From Halorussus salinus (GTDB lineage: Archaea; Halobacteriota; Halobacteria; Halobacteriales; Haladaptataceae), in the NCBI RefSeq assembly GCF_004765815.2, contig NZ_SBIS02000008.1:62001-126000 (forward strand): 64,000 nt of DNA, read 5' to 3'. The translations under genes were made by a program, and so were the position numbers. A model generated the notes under the pieces. That model was not told the DNA's origin. It worked only from the letters and a program-made list of their open reading frames with translations, and made no database searches. Positions within the stretch are counted from its first letter, which is position 1; every line of letters starts with the position of its first letter. Positions 16,042-24,335 of this stretch are shown here, piece by piece.

Positions 16042-16431
16042 GTGACCGACGACGCGCCGACGTTCGACATCCCCCGGCGGCCCGAACGGGTCTACCCCCG
16101 CGAGGGCGGCGTCGAATACGAGGGCGGGACGGTGTTCCGACTCTCGCCCGACGCCGAGGTCTCCGAGGAGACGTTGGCGTCGCTCGTGGAGGCGGTTCTG
16201 GAGGGCGAGCGATACACCTACGGCGACTGGTTCGAACTCCCTGCCCCGGTGTATCTGGTCCACGACGAGCGCCACTCGACGGCGTTCCGGGTCGTGGTTC
16301 GCTACGGGGACGTGGAGTTTCACGTCCTGCCCAACACCGCCGCCGAGGCCCTGCGAGGGTTGTACTCGCGGCTTCGGGAGTCGAGCGACTTCGATTGGCG
16401 CGTCGATTGCGAGACGACGCGGCCGGAGTGA
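16042..16431 (+). CDS. Haloarchaeal protein of unknown function
   Basis: This 129-residue protein starts at GTG (VTDDAPTFDIPRRPERVYP). The frame is open 10 codons upstream to a TTG at 16012, but ATTGATAA lies there at TATA distance from the GTG. The body alternates strands and helices (EGGTVFRLSPDAEVSEETL; GDWFELPAPVYLVHDERH; FRVVVRYGDVEFHVLPNT). No catalytic pattern or metal site is evident. It precedes the winged-helix regulator at 16503, which has its own promoter. Confidence 0.65.
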   Translation: MTDDAPTFDIPRRPERVYPREGGVEYEGGTVFRLSPDAEVSEETLASLVEAVLEGERYTYGDWFELPAPVYLVHDERHSTAFRVVVRYGDVEFHVLPNTAAEALRGLYSRLRESSDFDWRVDCETTRPE

Positions 16432-16471
16432 GCGTCCGGATAGAGCGAGCGAAGGAGCGGAGCGCGGTACC

Positions 16472-16479
16472 TTTTTATC
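16472..16479 (+). promoter_or_regulatory. TATA-like element of the gene at 16503
   Basis: TTTTTATC lies 24-31 bp before the ATG, fitting a leaderless transcript. Confidence 0.55.
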
Positions 16480-16502
16480 GCCACCGCGATACCCCCTCAG
16501 TA

Positions 16503-17168
16503 ATGACGCTTCCCACGACCGACGACGCGACCTTGCGGACGCGCGATACCGAGGAGCAGATGTGGGACCTCGCCGAGGAGGACCCCGCGGCGGCGCGCCG
16601 GGCCTACCCGAGCGGGTGGCTCTGGCTCACCGGCGAGGAGGCCGTTCGGTCGCTGTTGGCGGCGCTGTTGGACGCCGACACCGACGCTCGCTACGGCGTC
16701 GAGGACCTCGCCTCGCGCTCCGGACTCGGCGAATCGGCGGTCGAGACGGCCATCGAGGCGCTCATCTCGGTCGGCGTGTTGGTCGCCGACGAGGGCGCGT
16801 ATCGCATCAACGACTGCGCCATCGTCTATCACGCGGCGACGGAGCTATCGGCCGCGGTCGAGGCGACCGGCGCGCCCGACGACGAGTCGGGCTTCGAGTA
16901 TCTCGCGCGCCTCGAATCGGTGCGCCTGATGCTCGACGCGCTACTTGACGTGGACCCGGACCAGTCGCTCGAACAGGAGGACATCCACCGGTTGAGCGGC
17001 GTCTCCCGAAAGCGGGTGTGGCACCACGTCGAGAAGTTGGTCGATTTGGGCGTGGTCGAGGAGTCGGGCGACGAGTACGCCGTCGGCGGCGCGACCCCCG
17101 TGGTCCGGTGGATTCAGTCGCTCGACGCGGCGGTCGTCGGTGCGACGCTCGCTCCGTCCCACCCCTGA
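16503..17168 (+). CDS. Double winged-helix regulator-like protein
   Basis: This 221-residue protein has two helix-turn-helix regions. The first is about 60-100 (YGVEDLASRSGLGESAVETAIEALISVGVLV) and the second about 150-200 (LEQEDIHRLSGVSRKRVWHHVEKLVDLGVVEE). Each is followed by a wing-like strand, and the N-terminal 50 residues are acidic with a Trp-rich patch (GWLWLTGEEAV). Two HTH domains in one chain suggest binding of a long or pseudo-symmetric site as monomer or dimer. No ligand domain was seen. It lies convergent to the PadR gene; the target is unknown. Confidence 0.75.
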   Translation: MTLPTTDDATLRTRDTEEQMWDLAEEDPAAARRAYPSGWLWLTGEEAVRSLLAALLDADTDARYGVEDLASRSGLGESAVETAIEALISVGVLVADEGAYRINDCAIVYHAATELSAAVEATGAPDDESGFEYLARLESVRLMLDALLDVDPDQSLEQEDIHRLSGVSRKRVWHHVEKLVDLGVVEESGDEYAVGGATPVVRWIQSLDAAVVGATLAPSHP

Positions 17169-17213
17169 GTGCGGTCCCACTTTGCGGTCCCACTTCGCGG
17201 TCCGCTGAGTCGG

Positions 17214-17507
17214 TTACGCGGTCGCTTCTCGGGGCAAATCCACGTATTGGGTCTCCCACTCGCGGCGCGCTTCTATCTCTCGGGTTCCGCGGCGAGTCAG
17301 CGTGTAGTAGTTGGTCCGGCGGTCGCGCTGGCCCTTCTCCACGAAGCCCTTGTCCACGAGCGTATCGAGGTTCGGGTACAGTCGGCCGTGATGAATCTCT
17401 TTCTCGTAGTACGATTCCAGTTCGTCTTTGATAGCGAGGCCGTGCGGTTCGTCGAGGCCCGCGATGACGTACAGCAAGTCCCTTTGGAAGCCTGTCAGGT
17501 CGTACAT
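17214..17507 (-). CDS. PadR family transcription regulator
   Basis: This 97-residue protein is a short PadR-type winged helix: LTGFQRDLLYVIAGLDEPHGLAIKDELESYY, then HHGRLYPNLDTLVDKGFVEKG and the wing RRTNYYTLTRRGTREIEAR. The GRLYPNLDTLV recognition segment is the family hallmark. The C-terminal dimerisation helix is reduced, as in other haloarchaeal short PadR proteins. The start at 17507 is preceded by GGGGAG, a Shine-Dalgarno-like sequence; the open frame beyond it is not protein-like. PadR proteins are usually repressors of efflux or stress genes; no such gene is adjacent. Confidence 0.9.
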   Translation of the reverse strand: MYDLTGFQRDLLYVIAGLDEPHGLAIKDELESYYEKEIHHGRLYPNLDTLVDKGFVEKGQRDRRTNYYTLTRRGTREIEARREWETQYVDLPREATA

Positions 17508-17609
17508 CTTCTCCCCTTTTAGACCGGAATTTCCGTACCGGCAAAAGGATGATGGCCGAATCGAACGACCGGAACTGTCACGGCCGGAAGATAGCAAAAT
17601 CGCCGGACG

Positions 17610-18344
17610 TTATCGGTCCGCGGTCGTTAAGCATTCCATACTCACGGATTCGAGCCACGTCTCCGCGACCGACGAGTCGCCGGTCCGGCTCGCACGAGGA
17701 ATGGCAACGATGCGCATTTCGTCGCCGTCCGACACGCCGTCGGCCAAGTCGTGTTCGAGCAGTAGCGGGACCGCCGTCTCACCGGTAGGGTCCCGGAGGC
17801 GAACCTCTCGGGCGTCCACGTACTCACTAGCGTCTGGCGCGAACGAGAGGTAGCCGACCGAACTGCACCGCGGGCACTTGGCGTGGCTCCGGAACTCGCG
17901 CCCGCGCTGGGCGACGTATCGCGTGACCTCCTCGCACTTGGCACACCGGAACCCTGCGCGAACGACCTTCGGCCGAAGCTGGCCGGTCTCGGCGACGACT
18001 CCTCGGGTGGTGTGGAGTTGGTTCAGGTGTTCCGCCCGGAGGTCTCCGAGCGCGAGTTCGCTCTCGGCGGGGAGGTCGCTGACCCGGAGGTACACGTCCC
18101 GCATCTCGCGGTCCGCGTCGTCGGCCAGAAAGCGCCCGAGCGCGGCCTTCCCCGCCCGGAGCGCCTCGTCGGGGTTCGTCAGGAGCGGCCGGACGAACTG
18201 GTAGTCGTGGCCGAATCGCTCGCAACTCACCGACAGGGCGCGCTCGTCGGGGTACCGCTCCACGAACCGGCGCACCGACTCGCCGCGGTCACGATACACG
18301 TACTCGTACCACTTCTCGGTCAGGTCGCCGCTTCGCGCCGACAT
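17610..18344 (-). CDS. Orphan MCM N-terminal-domain protein (no AAA+ ATPase)
   Basis: This 244-residue protein aligns by eye with the N-terminal region of the archaeal MCM helicase: helical A domain (about 1-95, ending YLRVSDLPAES), then the OB fold (LNQLHTTRGVVAETGQLRPKVVRAGFRC) with a zinc finger of Cys134, Cys137, Cys157 and Cys160 (CAKC...CPRC). The strand segment SEYVDAREVRLRDPTGE and DLADGVSDGDEMRIVAIPRA follow. It stops where the AAA+ motor should begin, with a proper stop codon. In MCM this part forms hexamers and binds DNA. It could be a regulator of MCM loading or an independent ssDNA/dsDNA-binding protein (inference). Confidence 0.85.
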   Translation of the reverse strand: MSARSGDLTEKWYEYVYRDRGESVRRFVERYPDERALSVSCERFGHDYQFVRPLLTNPDEALRAGKAALGRFLADDADREMRDVYLRVSDLPAESELALGDLRAEHLNQLHTTRGVVAETGQLRPKVVRAGFRCAKCEEVTRYVAQRGREFRSHAKCPRCSSVGYLSFAPDASEYVDAREVRLRDPTGETAVPLLLEHDLADGVSDGDEMRIVAIPRASRTGDSSVAETWLESVSMECLTTADR

Positions 18345-18465
18345 GGGGTGGCGTTCTCGCGTTGCGGCCTTTGTTACACGGCTCCTGTCGAGCGATGCGT
18401 CCGGTTAGCGCCGCCCTGTGGTCGCGGCCTCCTCGGGCGATTTCCCCGCATTTCGGTCATATCTC

Positions 18466-18531
18466 CGTTTTCGTTTACGTTTACGAATCCGTTTCGCAAT
18501 CGTTTTCGCAATCGGCTCCGGATTCGTTTCG
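18466..18531. repeat. (CGNNNN)n hexamer array G, upstream of the FAD/Fe-S oxidase gene
   Basis: CG starts at 18466, 18472, 18478, 18484, 18490, then after a one-base slip at 18495, 18501, 18507, 18513, 18519 and 18525, ending with CG at 18530. Spacers are TTTT, TTTA, TTTA, AATC, CAAT, TTTT, CAAT, GCTC, GATT. It lies between the divergent MCM-like and oxidase genes. Confidence 0.9.
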
Positions 18532-18600
18532 GGGGCGTTCCCGGTTCGTCTTCGGCTCGGTCTCCGGACCGGCGAGCGCGAGCGTTCACACTGCACCCGT

Positions 18601-18608
18601 AATTTATG
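18601..18608 (+). promoter_or_regulatory. TATA-like element of the FAD/Fe-S oxidase gene
   Basis: AATTTATG lies 25-32 bp before the ATG at 18633. This argues for that ATG rather than the upstream in-frame ATG at 18606, which overlaps the element. Confidence 0.65.
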
Positions 18609-18632
18609 ACTCTTCACGTGTCATACGGTGTC

Positions 18633-21600
18633 ATGTCTTCCCCTCCCGCGGACGCCCCCGACTTCGAGTCCTACCGGGACTCGCTCGGTATCGAGGTACC
18701 CGACGACCCCGACCACGCCGAACTGGCGGCCGACCTCCGGCGGGCCTGCGAGGGCGCGGTCCGGTTCGACGAGTACAGCCAGATTCTCTACGCCACCGAC
18801 GGGAGCGTCTACGAGGAGCGTCCCGCGGGAGTCGTCTTCCCGACGGACGCCGACGACGTGGCGGCCGCGACCGAAGTCGCGGCCGCCCACGACGCGCCGG
18901 TCCTCCCTCGCGGCGCGGGGTCGTCGCTCGCGGGCCAGTCGGTGGGGTCGGGCTGTGTCGTCCTCGACCTCTCGCGGCATCTGGACGCGATTCTTGAGGT
19001 GGACCCCGACCGGAAGCGCGCGGTCGTCCAGCCCGGCGTCGTGCAGGACGACCTCGACTCCCGGCTGGCCGACGACGGCCTGAAGTTCGCGCCCGACCCG
19101 GCCTCCTCGAACCGAGCGACTGTCGGGGGCGGCATCGGCAACAACTCGACGGGCGCACACTCGGTCCGGTACGGCATCACCGACGCCTACGTCGAGGAGG
19201 TCGAAGCCGTCCTCGCGGACGGAAGTCGGATTCGCGCCCGCGAGGTCGAACTCGACGGGCCGGAGTGGGAGCGAATCGTGGCGAAGGACGACCGCGAGGC
19301 CGCGATTTACCAAACGGTTCGGTCGCTGGTCGAGGAGAACGAAGCCGAAATCGAGGACAAGTACCCGAAACTCAAGCGGTCGGTGTCGGGCTACAACCTC
19401 CACAAGTGTATTTACGTAAACGAAAACGGAAACGAATGCGTAAACGTTGCCAAGCTGTTCGTCGGCGCGGAGGGGACGCTGGGCACCGTCACGGAGGCGA
19501 CGCTCTCGCTGGTCTCGCAACCCGACGAGACCGCGCTGGCGCTGTACTGCTTCTCGGACCTGCTGTCGGCGATGGAGGCCGTGCCGGTCGCGCTCGACTA
19601 CGACCCGAGCGCGGTCGAGTTGATGGACGACGAGGTGTTCCGACTGGCCCGCGAGTCCACCGAGTACGCGCAGTACGCCGAGCCGATTCCCGACGACGCC
19701 GCGGCCGCGCTGATGCTGGAGTTCGATTCGGAGGTGAAAGTCGATTTGGAGGAGGCCGTCGCGGAGACGAATGCCGAGTTCGTCCACGCGGGCGCGGCCT
19801 TCGACGTGTTGGAGGCTTACGACGAGGAGGCCCAGTCGAAGCTCTGGAAGCTCCGGAAGGCGGCGATTCCCCTGCTGATGAGCATGGCGGGCGACCCCAA
19901 ACCCTATCCCTTCATCGAGGACGCGTCGGTTCCGCCCGACGAGTTGGCCGAGTACGTGCAGGGTTTCGAGGGAGTTCTGGAGGCCCACGACACCTCGGCG
20001 GCGTACTTCGCCCACGCCGGGAGCGGGACCCTCCACGTCCGCCCCGTGCTGAACCTCAAGGAATCGGCGGGCGTCGAGAAGATGCAGTCCATCGCCGAGG
20101 ACGTGACCTCGCTCGTGTTGGACCACCGCGGGTCGTTCTCGGGCGAACACGGCGACGGCCTCGCACGGACGCAGTTCAACCCCAAATTGTACGGTCCGGA
20201 GCTGTGGGCCGCGTTCAAGCAACTCAAGACCTCGTTCGACCCAGACTGGCGGATGAACCCCGGCAAGGTCGTCTTCCGGGACTCGCCCGACGACGTGGGA
20301 CCGACCGGTCCCGGCGCGGCCGCCGAGCGCGGCGTCGGCGCGGACATGCGCGAGAATTTGCGCTACGGCCCGGCCTACTCGTCGCTGGAACCCGCCACCG
20401 AGCAGGACTTCTCGGCGGAGGGCGGCTTCTCGCACCTCGTGGAACTGTGCAACGGCTGTGGTACCTGCCGCCAGACCGACTCGGAGGTGATGTGTCCGTC
20501 CTACCGCGGGATGGACGACGAGATGGCCACGACCCGCGGCCGGGCGAACATGCTCCGAGCCGCGATTTCGGGCGAACTTCCGCCCGACGAAATCTACAGC
20601 GAGCGATTCCAGAAGGAGGTGCTGGACCTCTGTCTGGGGTGTAAGGGCTGTCAGAGCGACTGCCCGACCGGAGTGGACCTCGCCAAACTCAAGGCCGAGG
20701 TCAAGCACCGCTACCACGAGGAGGAAGGCGCTGGCCCCCGCGAACGACTCTTCGCCGAGGTTGACCGCCTCGCTCGCGTCGGCTCTGCGCTCGCGCCGGT
20801 CTCAAACTGGCTGGCCGACCTCCCCGGCGCGGGCCTGCTCGCCGAGAAGACGCTCGGCATCGCCCGCGAACGCGACTTCCCCGAGTTCGCGGGCCAGTCG
20901 TTCGCGTCGTGGTTCGCGGCCCGCGGCGGCCCACGGATTCCGGCCTCGGAGGCCGCGGACCGGGTTCTGCTCGTGCCCGACACCTACACGAACTACGTCT
21001 ACCCCGCGACGGGCCGGGCCGCGGTGCAGGTCCTCGAAGCCGCCGGGGTCCGCGTCGAGGTGCCCGACGCCGACCCGAGCGGTCGCCCGGCGTACTCGGA
21101 GGGCTTCCTCGACGTGGCCCGAGAGCGCGCCGCGGCCAACGTCGCTCGGTTCGCGCCCCGCGTCCGCGAGGGCTGGTCGGTCGTCTACCCCGAACCCTCC
21201 GACGCCGCGATGGTGCAGGACGAGTACCGGGACCTCCTGCCCGACTCGTCGGCCGCCGACCTCCTCGCCGAGAACGCTTACGGCGTCTGCGAGTACCTCG
21301 ACGTGACGCGCCGGGACGACGCCATCGACTTCGACGCGCCCGACGTTCGGCTGGCGTACCACGGCCACTGCAACCAGAAGGCGCTGGGTACTGCTGGTCA
21401 CGCCGCGGGGCTCCTCTCGCGGGCGGGCTACGACGTGGCCGCGCTCGACTCGGGCTGTTGTGGCATGGCCGGAAGCTTCGGCTACCACGCCGAACACTAC
21501 GACCTCTCCCAGTCCATCGGCGACATCCTGCGCGACCGGATTTCCGAAGCGGACGCCGACGAGGTGGTCGCGCCCGGCGCGTCCTGTCGGTCGCAACTGG

Positions 21601-21659
21601 ACACCGAGCGCCCGACCCACCCCGTCGAGGAGTTGGCCGCGGCGCTTCCACGCCGATAG
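18633..21659 (+). CDS. FAD-binding and Fe-S oxidoreductase (D-lactate/glycolate dehydrogenase type)
   Basis: This 1008-residue membrane-associated type enzyme fuses the GlcD and GlcF/GlpC modules. An FAD-binding 4 domain (about 50-290) carries LPRGAGSSLAGQSVGSG and GIGNNSTGAHSVRYG. The FAD-oxidase C-domain follows to about 550, with EHGDGLARTQFNP. Two ferredoxin motifs come next, CNGCGTCRQTDSEVMCPS (about 605) and CLGCKGCQSDCPT (about 667). The C-terminal Cys-rich half has HGHCNQK and SGCCGMAGSFGYH. The likely reaction is oxidation of D-lactate or another 2-hydroxyacid, passing electrons to quinone. Residues 261-272, just before GAEGTLG, are encoded by a CG-hexamer array. Confidence 0.92.
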   Translation: MSSPPADAPDFESYRDSLGIEVPDDPDHAELAADLRRACEGAVRFDEYSQILYATDGSVYEERPAGVVFPTDADDVAAATEVAAAHDAPVLPRGAGSSLAGQSVGSGCVVLDLSRHLDAILEVDPDRKRAVVQPGVVQDDLDSRLADDGLKFAPDPASSNRATVGGGIGNNSTGAHSVRYGITDAYVEEVEAVLADGSRIRAREVELDGPEWERIVAKDDREAAIYQTVRSLVEENEAEIEDKYPKLKRSVSGYNLHKCIYVNENGNECVNVAKLFVGAEGTLGTVTEATLSLVSQPDETALALYCFSDLLSAMEAVPVALDYDPSAVELMDDEVFRLARESTEYAQYAEPIPDDAAAALMLEFDSEVKVDLEEAVAETNAEFVHAGAAFDVLEAYDEEAQSKLWKLRKAAIPLLMSMAGDPKPYPFIEDASVPPDELAEYVQGFEGVLEAHDTSAAYFAHAGSGTLHVRPVLNLKESAGVEKMQSIAEDVTSLVLDHRGSFSGEHGDGLARTQFNPKLYGPELWAAFKQLKTSFDPDWRMNPGKVVFRDSPDDVGPTGPGAAAERGVGADMRENLRYGPAYSSLEPATEQDFSAEGGFSHLVELCNGCGTCRQTDSEVMCPSYRGMDDEMATTRGRANMLRAAISGELPPDEIYSERFQKEVLDLCLGCKGCQSDCPTGVDLAKLKAEVKHRYHEEEGAGPRERLFAEVDRLARVGSALAPVSNWLADLPGAGLLAEKTLGIARERDFPEFAGQSFASWFAARGGPRIPASEAADRVLLVPDTYTNYVYPATGRAAVQVLEAAGVRVEVPDADPSGRPAYSEGFLDVARERAAANVARFAPRVREGWSVVYPEPSDAAMVQDEYRDLLPDSSAADLLAENAYGVCEYLDVTRRDDAIDFDAPDVRLAYHGHCNQKALGTAGHAAGLLSRAGYDVAALDSGCCGMAGSFGYHAEHYDLSQSIGDILRDRISEADADEVVAPGASCRSQLDTERPTHPVEELAAALPRR
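19415..19446. repeat. (CGNNNN)n hexamer array H, inside the FAD/Fe-S oxidase gene
   Basis: CG starts at 19415, 19421, 19427, 19433, 19439 and 19445 with spacers TAAA, AAAA, GAAA, AATG, TAAA. It is read in frame as YVNENGNECVNV between the conserved SGYNLHK and KLFVGAEGTLG of the FAD domain, a loop that varies among relatives. Confidence 0.85.
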
Positions 21660-21798
21660 CGAGCCACGCGGTCGGACTCCGGCTCCCCCCTACAAATTTC
21701 ATCTATATATCTCAGAAAACAAACGGTCCAGTTATCTCATTTGATAACGACCGAATAGATTTAAATCTCCAGCACGTGTCAGTTCCTACAGTAACGAA

Positions 21799-22077
21799 AT
21801 GCAACCGATGGAAGTCGCCTACGTCGTACTCAGTGCCGTCCTCGTCGTCGCGGGTCTCACGCTGGTCGCGAAGTCGGCCCGCGCGTATCTAGAGACCGAT
21901 AGTCGGTCGATGCTCCTGTTGACCATCGGGTTCTCGCTGGTCGTCGCCGCGGCGGTGGCGACGACCTACAGCGCGTTCGTGACCGACTTCGAGCGGAGTC
22001 GCGTGTTGCTCACGGTCAACTACGCGGTGACGACGCTCGGGTACGTCTTCATCGTGACGAGCGTTCGGGCGCAGTAA
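21799..22077 (+). CDS. Small three-helix membrane protein (DUF7521-like)
   Basis: This 92-residue protein has three hydrophobic segments, at about 5-25 (VAYVVLSAVLVVAGLTLVAK), 40-60 (MLLLTIGFSLVVAAAVATTY) and 72-88. The loop carries the motif ARAYLETDSRSM. It resembles the small haloarchaeal membrane proteins I know as DUF7521, often found near HTH regulators; the assignment is from memory. The preceding AT-rich stretch contains ATTTAAAT about 40 bp before the ATG as a promoter candidate. Confidence 0.65.
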   Translation: MQPMEVAYVVLSAVLVVAGLTLVAKSARAYLETDSRSMLLLTIGFSLVVAAAVATTYSAFVTDFERSRVLLTVNYAVTTLGYVFIVTSVRAQ

Positions 22078-22175
22078 CTGGGTTTTCTGTCTCTGATTTC
22101 CACTCGCCTTTCGCCTCCCGACACCGCCCTGCCGACTCGGAAACCTACTTGCCGGGCGACGCCCACCGTGTTCGT

Positions 22176-22946
22176 ATGTCAGATAGCTCCACGCTCAGGC
22201 GACGACTCCGCGACGGCGACTCGGTGGTCGGCCACTGGCTCTCGGTCGCCCACCCCGCGGTCGCGGAGGTCTGCGCCCGCGAGGCCGACTTCGCGGTCGT
22301 GGACACCGAACACGCGCCGACCGACCTCGCCGACGTGGCGAACGTCGCTCGCGCGGTCGAATCCGCGGGCGAGGCGGCCCTCCTCGCTCGCGTCGCGGAC
22401 AACGACCCCGTGCGAATCAAGCGCGTGTTGGACACCGGCGTTTCCGGTGTCTTGGTCCCGATGGTCGAGTCCGCCGAGGAGGCCCGCCGCGCGGTCGAAG
22501 CGACGCGCTACCCGCCGGAGGGCGTCCGGGGCATCGCGGGGTCGCGGGCCAACGACTACGGCCGGAACCTCGCCGCGCAGGTCCGCGGCGACGAGGGGAC
22601 GCCCGCCGTGGTCCTCCAAATCGAGACCGACGAGGCCGTCGCCGAGGCCCGCGACATCGCCGCGGTCGAGGGCGTGGACGCCCTGCTGGTCGGCCCGGCG
22701 GACCTCTCGGGGTCGCTGGGCGTCTTCGGCGAGTACGAGAGCGACCGCTTCCGCGAGACCGTCGAGTCGGTCCTCGCGCGCGCCCACGACGCCGACACGC
22801 CGGTCGGTACGTTGGCGACCGACGAGAGCGAGATTCGACTGTGGGCCGACTACGGCTACGACTACCAAATCGTCGGCACCGACGCGGGCTATCTCGCCGA
22901 CGGCGCGGAGCGCGCACGACTGACCTACGAGGACGCGATGCGATGA
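22176..22946 (+). CDS. HpcH/HpaI aldolase family protein
   Basis: This 256-residue TIM-barrel lyase of the 2-keto-3-deoxy-sugar-acid aldolase family starts at MSDSSTLRRRLRDGDSVVGHW. Family motifs are DFAVVDTEHAPTD (substrate and base region), LARVADNDPVRIKRVLDTG, GVLVPMVESAEEARRAV, the metal-ligand Glu in VVLQIETDEAV and VGPADLSGSLG with the second metal Asp. Such enzymes perform divalent-metal-dependent aldol cleavage of 4-hydroxy-2-oxo acids in the cytoplasm; the exact substrate cannot be read from the sequence. Its stop overlaps the next start (ATGA), so it is cotranslated with the threonine-synthase-like enzyme. Confidence 0.9.
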   Translation: MSDSSTLRRRLRDGDSVVGHWLSVAHPAVAEVCAREADFAVVDTEHAPTDLADVANVARAVESAGEAALLARVADNDPVRIKRVLDTGVSGVLVPMVESAEEARRAVEATRYPPEGVRGIAGSRANDYGRNLAAQVRGDEGTPAVVLQIETDEAVAEARDIAAVEGVDALLVGPADLSGSLGVFGEYESDRFRETVESVLARAHDADTPVGTLATDESEIRLWADYGYDYQIVGTDAGYLADGAERARLTYEDAMR

Positions 22947-24289
22947 CGGACTCGCCCGAGACCGCCCTCGATTCGCTCGACCTGACCTGCTACCGGTGCG
23001 GCGCGACCGCCTCCTTCCCCGACCGCAAGCGGTGCGACTGCGGCGAACCGCTCTGGTTCGACACCGACGGAGCCGCCGCCGAGTTCGCGTGGCCCGACGC
23101 CGAGACGACCGCGGGAGCGAAATCGGCCGTCCGGCGCTACGCCGACCTCCTGCCCTTCGACTCCGAATCCGGCGGAGCCATCGAGGGCGTGAGCGCCGCC
23201 GCGGGCGCGACGCCGCTGGTCCGCGCGTCGGGACTCGACAACGACGCGGGATGCCGACTCTGGCTCAAAGACGAGAGCGAGAACCCGACGGGGAGTTTCA
23301 AGGACCGGGGGAGCGCGGTGGGCGTGGCGTGGGCCGCCGAGGCGGGCCGCGAGTGGGTCGGTACCGTCTCGCACGGAAACATGGCGATGAGCGTCGCGGC
23401 GACCGCCGCGGGAGCGAGTTCCGGAGACCCCGACGCCGACTCGCCGCGCGCGCTCGTTCTCGTGCCCGACGACATCTCCGGCGAACGACTCGCGGCCATC
23501 GCGCAGTACGACCCCGCGCTCGTCCGGGTCGCGGGCGACTACGGCCGTCTCTACCACGAGACGCTGGCCGCCGACGCGCCCGTGGAGTTCGTCAACTCCG
23601 ACACTCCTCTGCGCGTGGCCGGGCAGAAGACCACGGCGCTGGAAATCTGCGAGGCGTTCGCTCGCGGGGCGTCCGCCCGCGAAATGCGCGGTCGGCGGGA
23701 CCGCGCGCCGGACGACTCCTCCGCGTCCGAGGTCCCCTCAGTGCCGGACGCCATCGTCCTCCCCGTCTCCAGCGGCGGCCACGCCAGCGCGACGTGGAAG
23801 GCTCTGCGGGAGTTGCGGGCCGCGGGTCTCCTCGCCGAGGAGGCCCTCCCGAGACTCTACTTCGTGCAGGCGGCGGCCTGCGACCCCATCGCGGCGGCGT
23901 TCCGCGACGAGCGCGAGTCGGTGACGCGAGCGACCGAGACCGGCGAGACGGTCGCCTACTCCATCGCCAACGCCGACCCGCCGAGCGGGACGCGGGCGCT
24001 CGCGGCGGCCCGCGCAACCGGCGGCGCGGTCCTCTCGGTGCCCGACGACGAGATTCTGGACGCGAAAGCCACCCTCGCTCGAAACGCGGGCTTCTGCGTC
24101 GAACCGGCCTCGGCGACCGCGCTGGCCGGGATTCGACGACTCTCCGACGCGGGCGAACTCGCGGCCGACGACGCGGTGGTCGCGGTGCTGACCGGCACGG
24201 GGTTCCGGGAGTTGGACGCCGCCAGTGCGGACCCGGAGACGGTTGCACTCGCCGACCTGCCTGACCGACTGGCGGCGCTCACTCGGTAG
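22943..24289 (+). CDS. Threonine synthase-like PLP enzyme
   Basis: This 448-residue protein starts with a zinc ribbon (Cys16, Cys19, Cys31, Cys33: CYRCGATASFPDRKRCDCGE) followed by a fold-type II PLP enzyme. The PLP lysine is Lys120 in ENPTGSFKDRGSAV, the phosphate or cofactor loop is VSSGGHASATWKAL, and the C-terminal cofactor region is VAVLTGTGFRE. Threonine synthase converts O-phosphohomoserine to threonine. Haloarchaea usually carry several paralogues, so this may be a side-branch enzyme. Coupling to the aldolase is unusual for a threonine pathway and suggests a role in hydroxy-amino-acid metabolism (inference). A polar insert at about 245-270 (RGRRDRAPDDSSAS) is not conserved in bacteria. 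Confidence 0.85.
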   Translation: MTDSPETALDSLDLTCYRCGATASFPDRKRCDCGEPLWFDTDGAAAEFAWPDAETTAGAKSAVRRYADLLPFDSESGGAIEGVSAAAGATPLVRASGLDNDAGCRLWLKDESENPTGSFKDRGSAVGVAWAAEAGREWVGTVSHGNMAMSVAATAAGASSGDPDADSPRALVLVPDDISGERLAAIAQYDPALVRVAGDYGRLYHETLAADAPVEFVNSDTPLRVAGQKTTALEICEAFARGASAREMRGRRDRAPDDSSASEVPSVPDAIVLPVSSGGHASATWKALRELRAAGLLAEEALPRLYFVQAAACDPIAAAFRDERESVTRATETGETVAYSIANADPPSGTRALAAARATGGAVLSVPDDEILDAKATLARNAGFCVEPASATALAGIRRLSDAGELAADDAVVAVLTGTGFRELDAASADPETVALADLPDRLAALTR

Positions 24290-24335
24290 CGTCGCGTGGT
24301 GGCGCTCACCGGGCGACGCCGCGTAGCGCCGCGGC

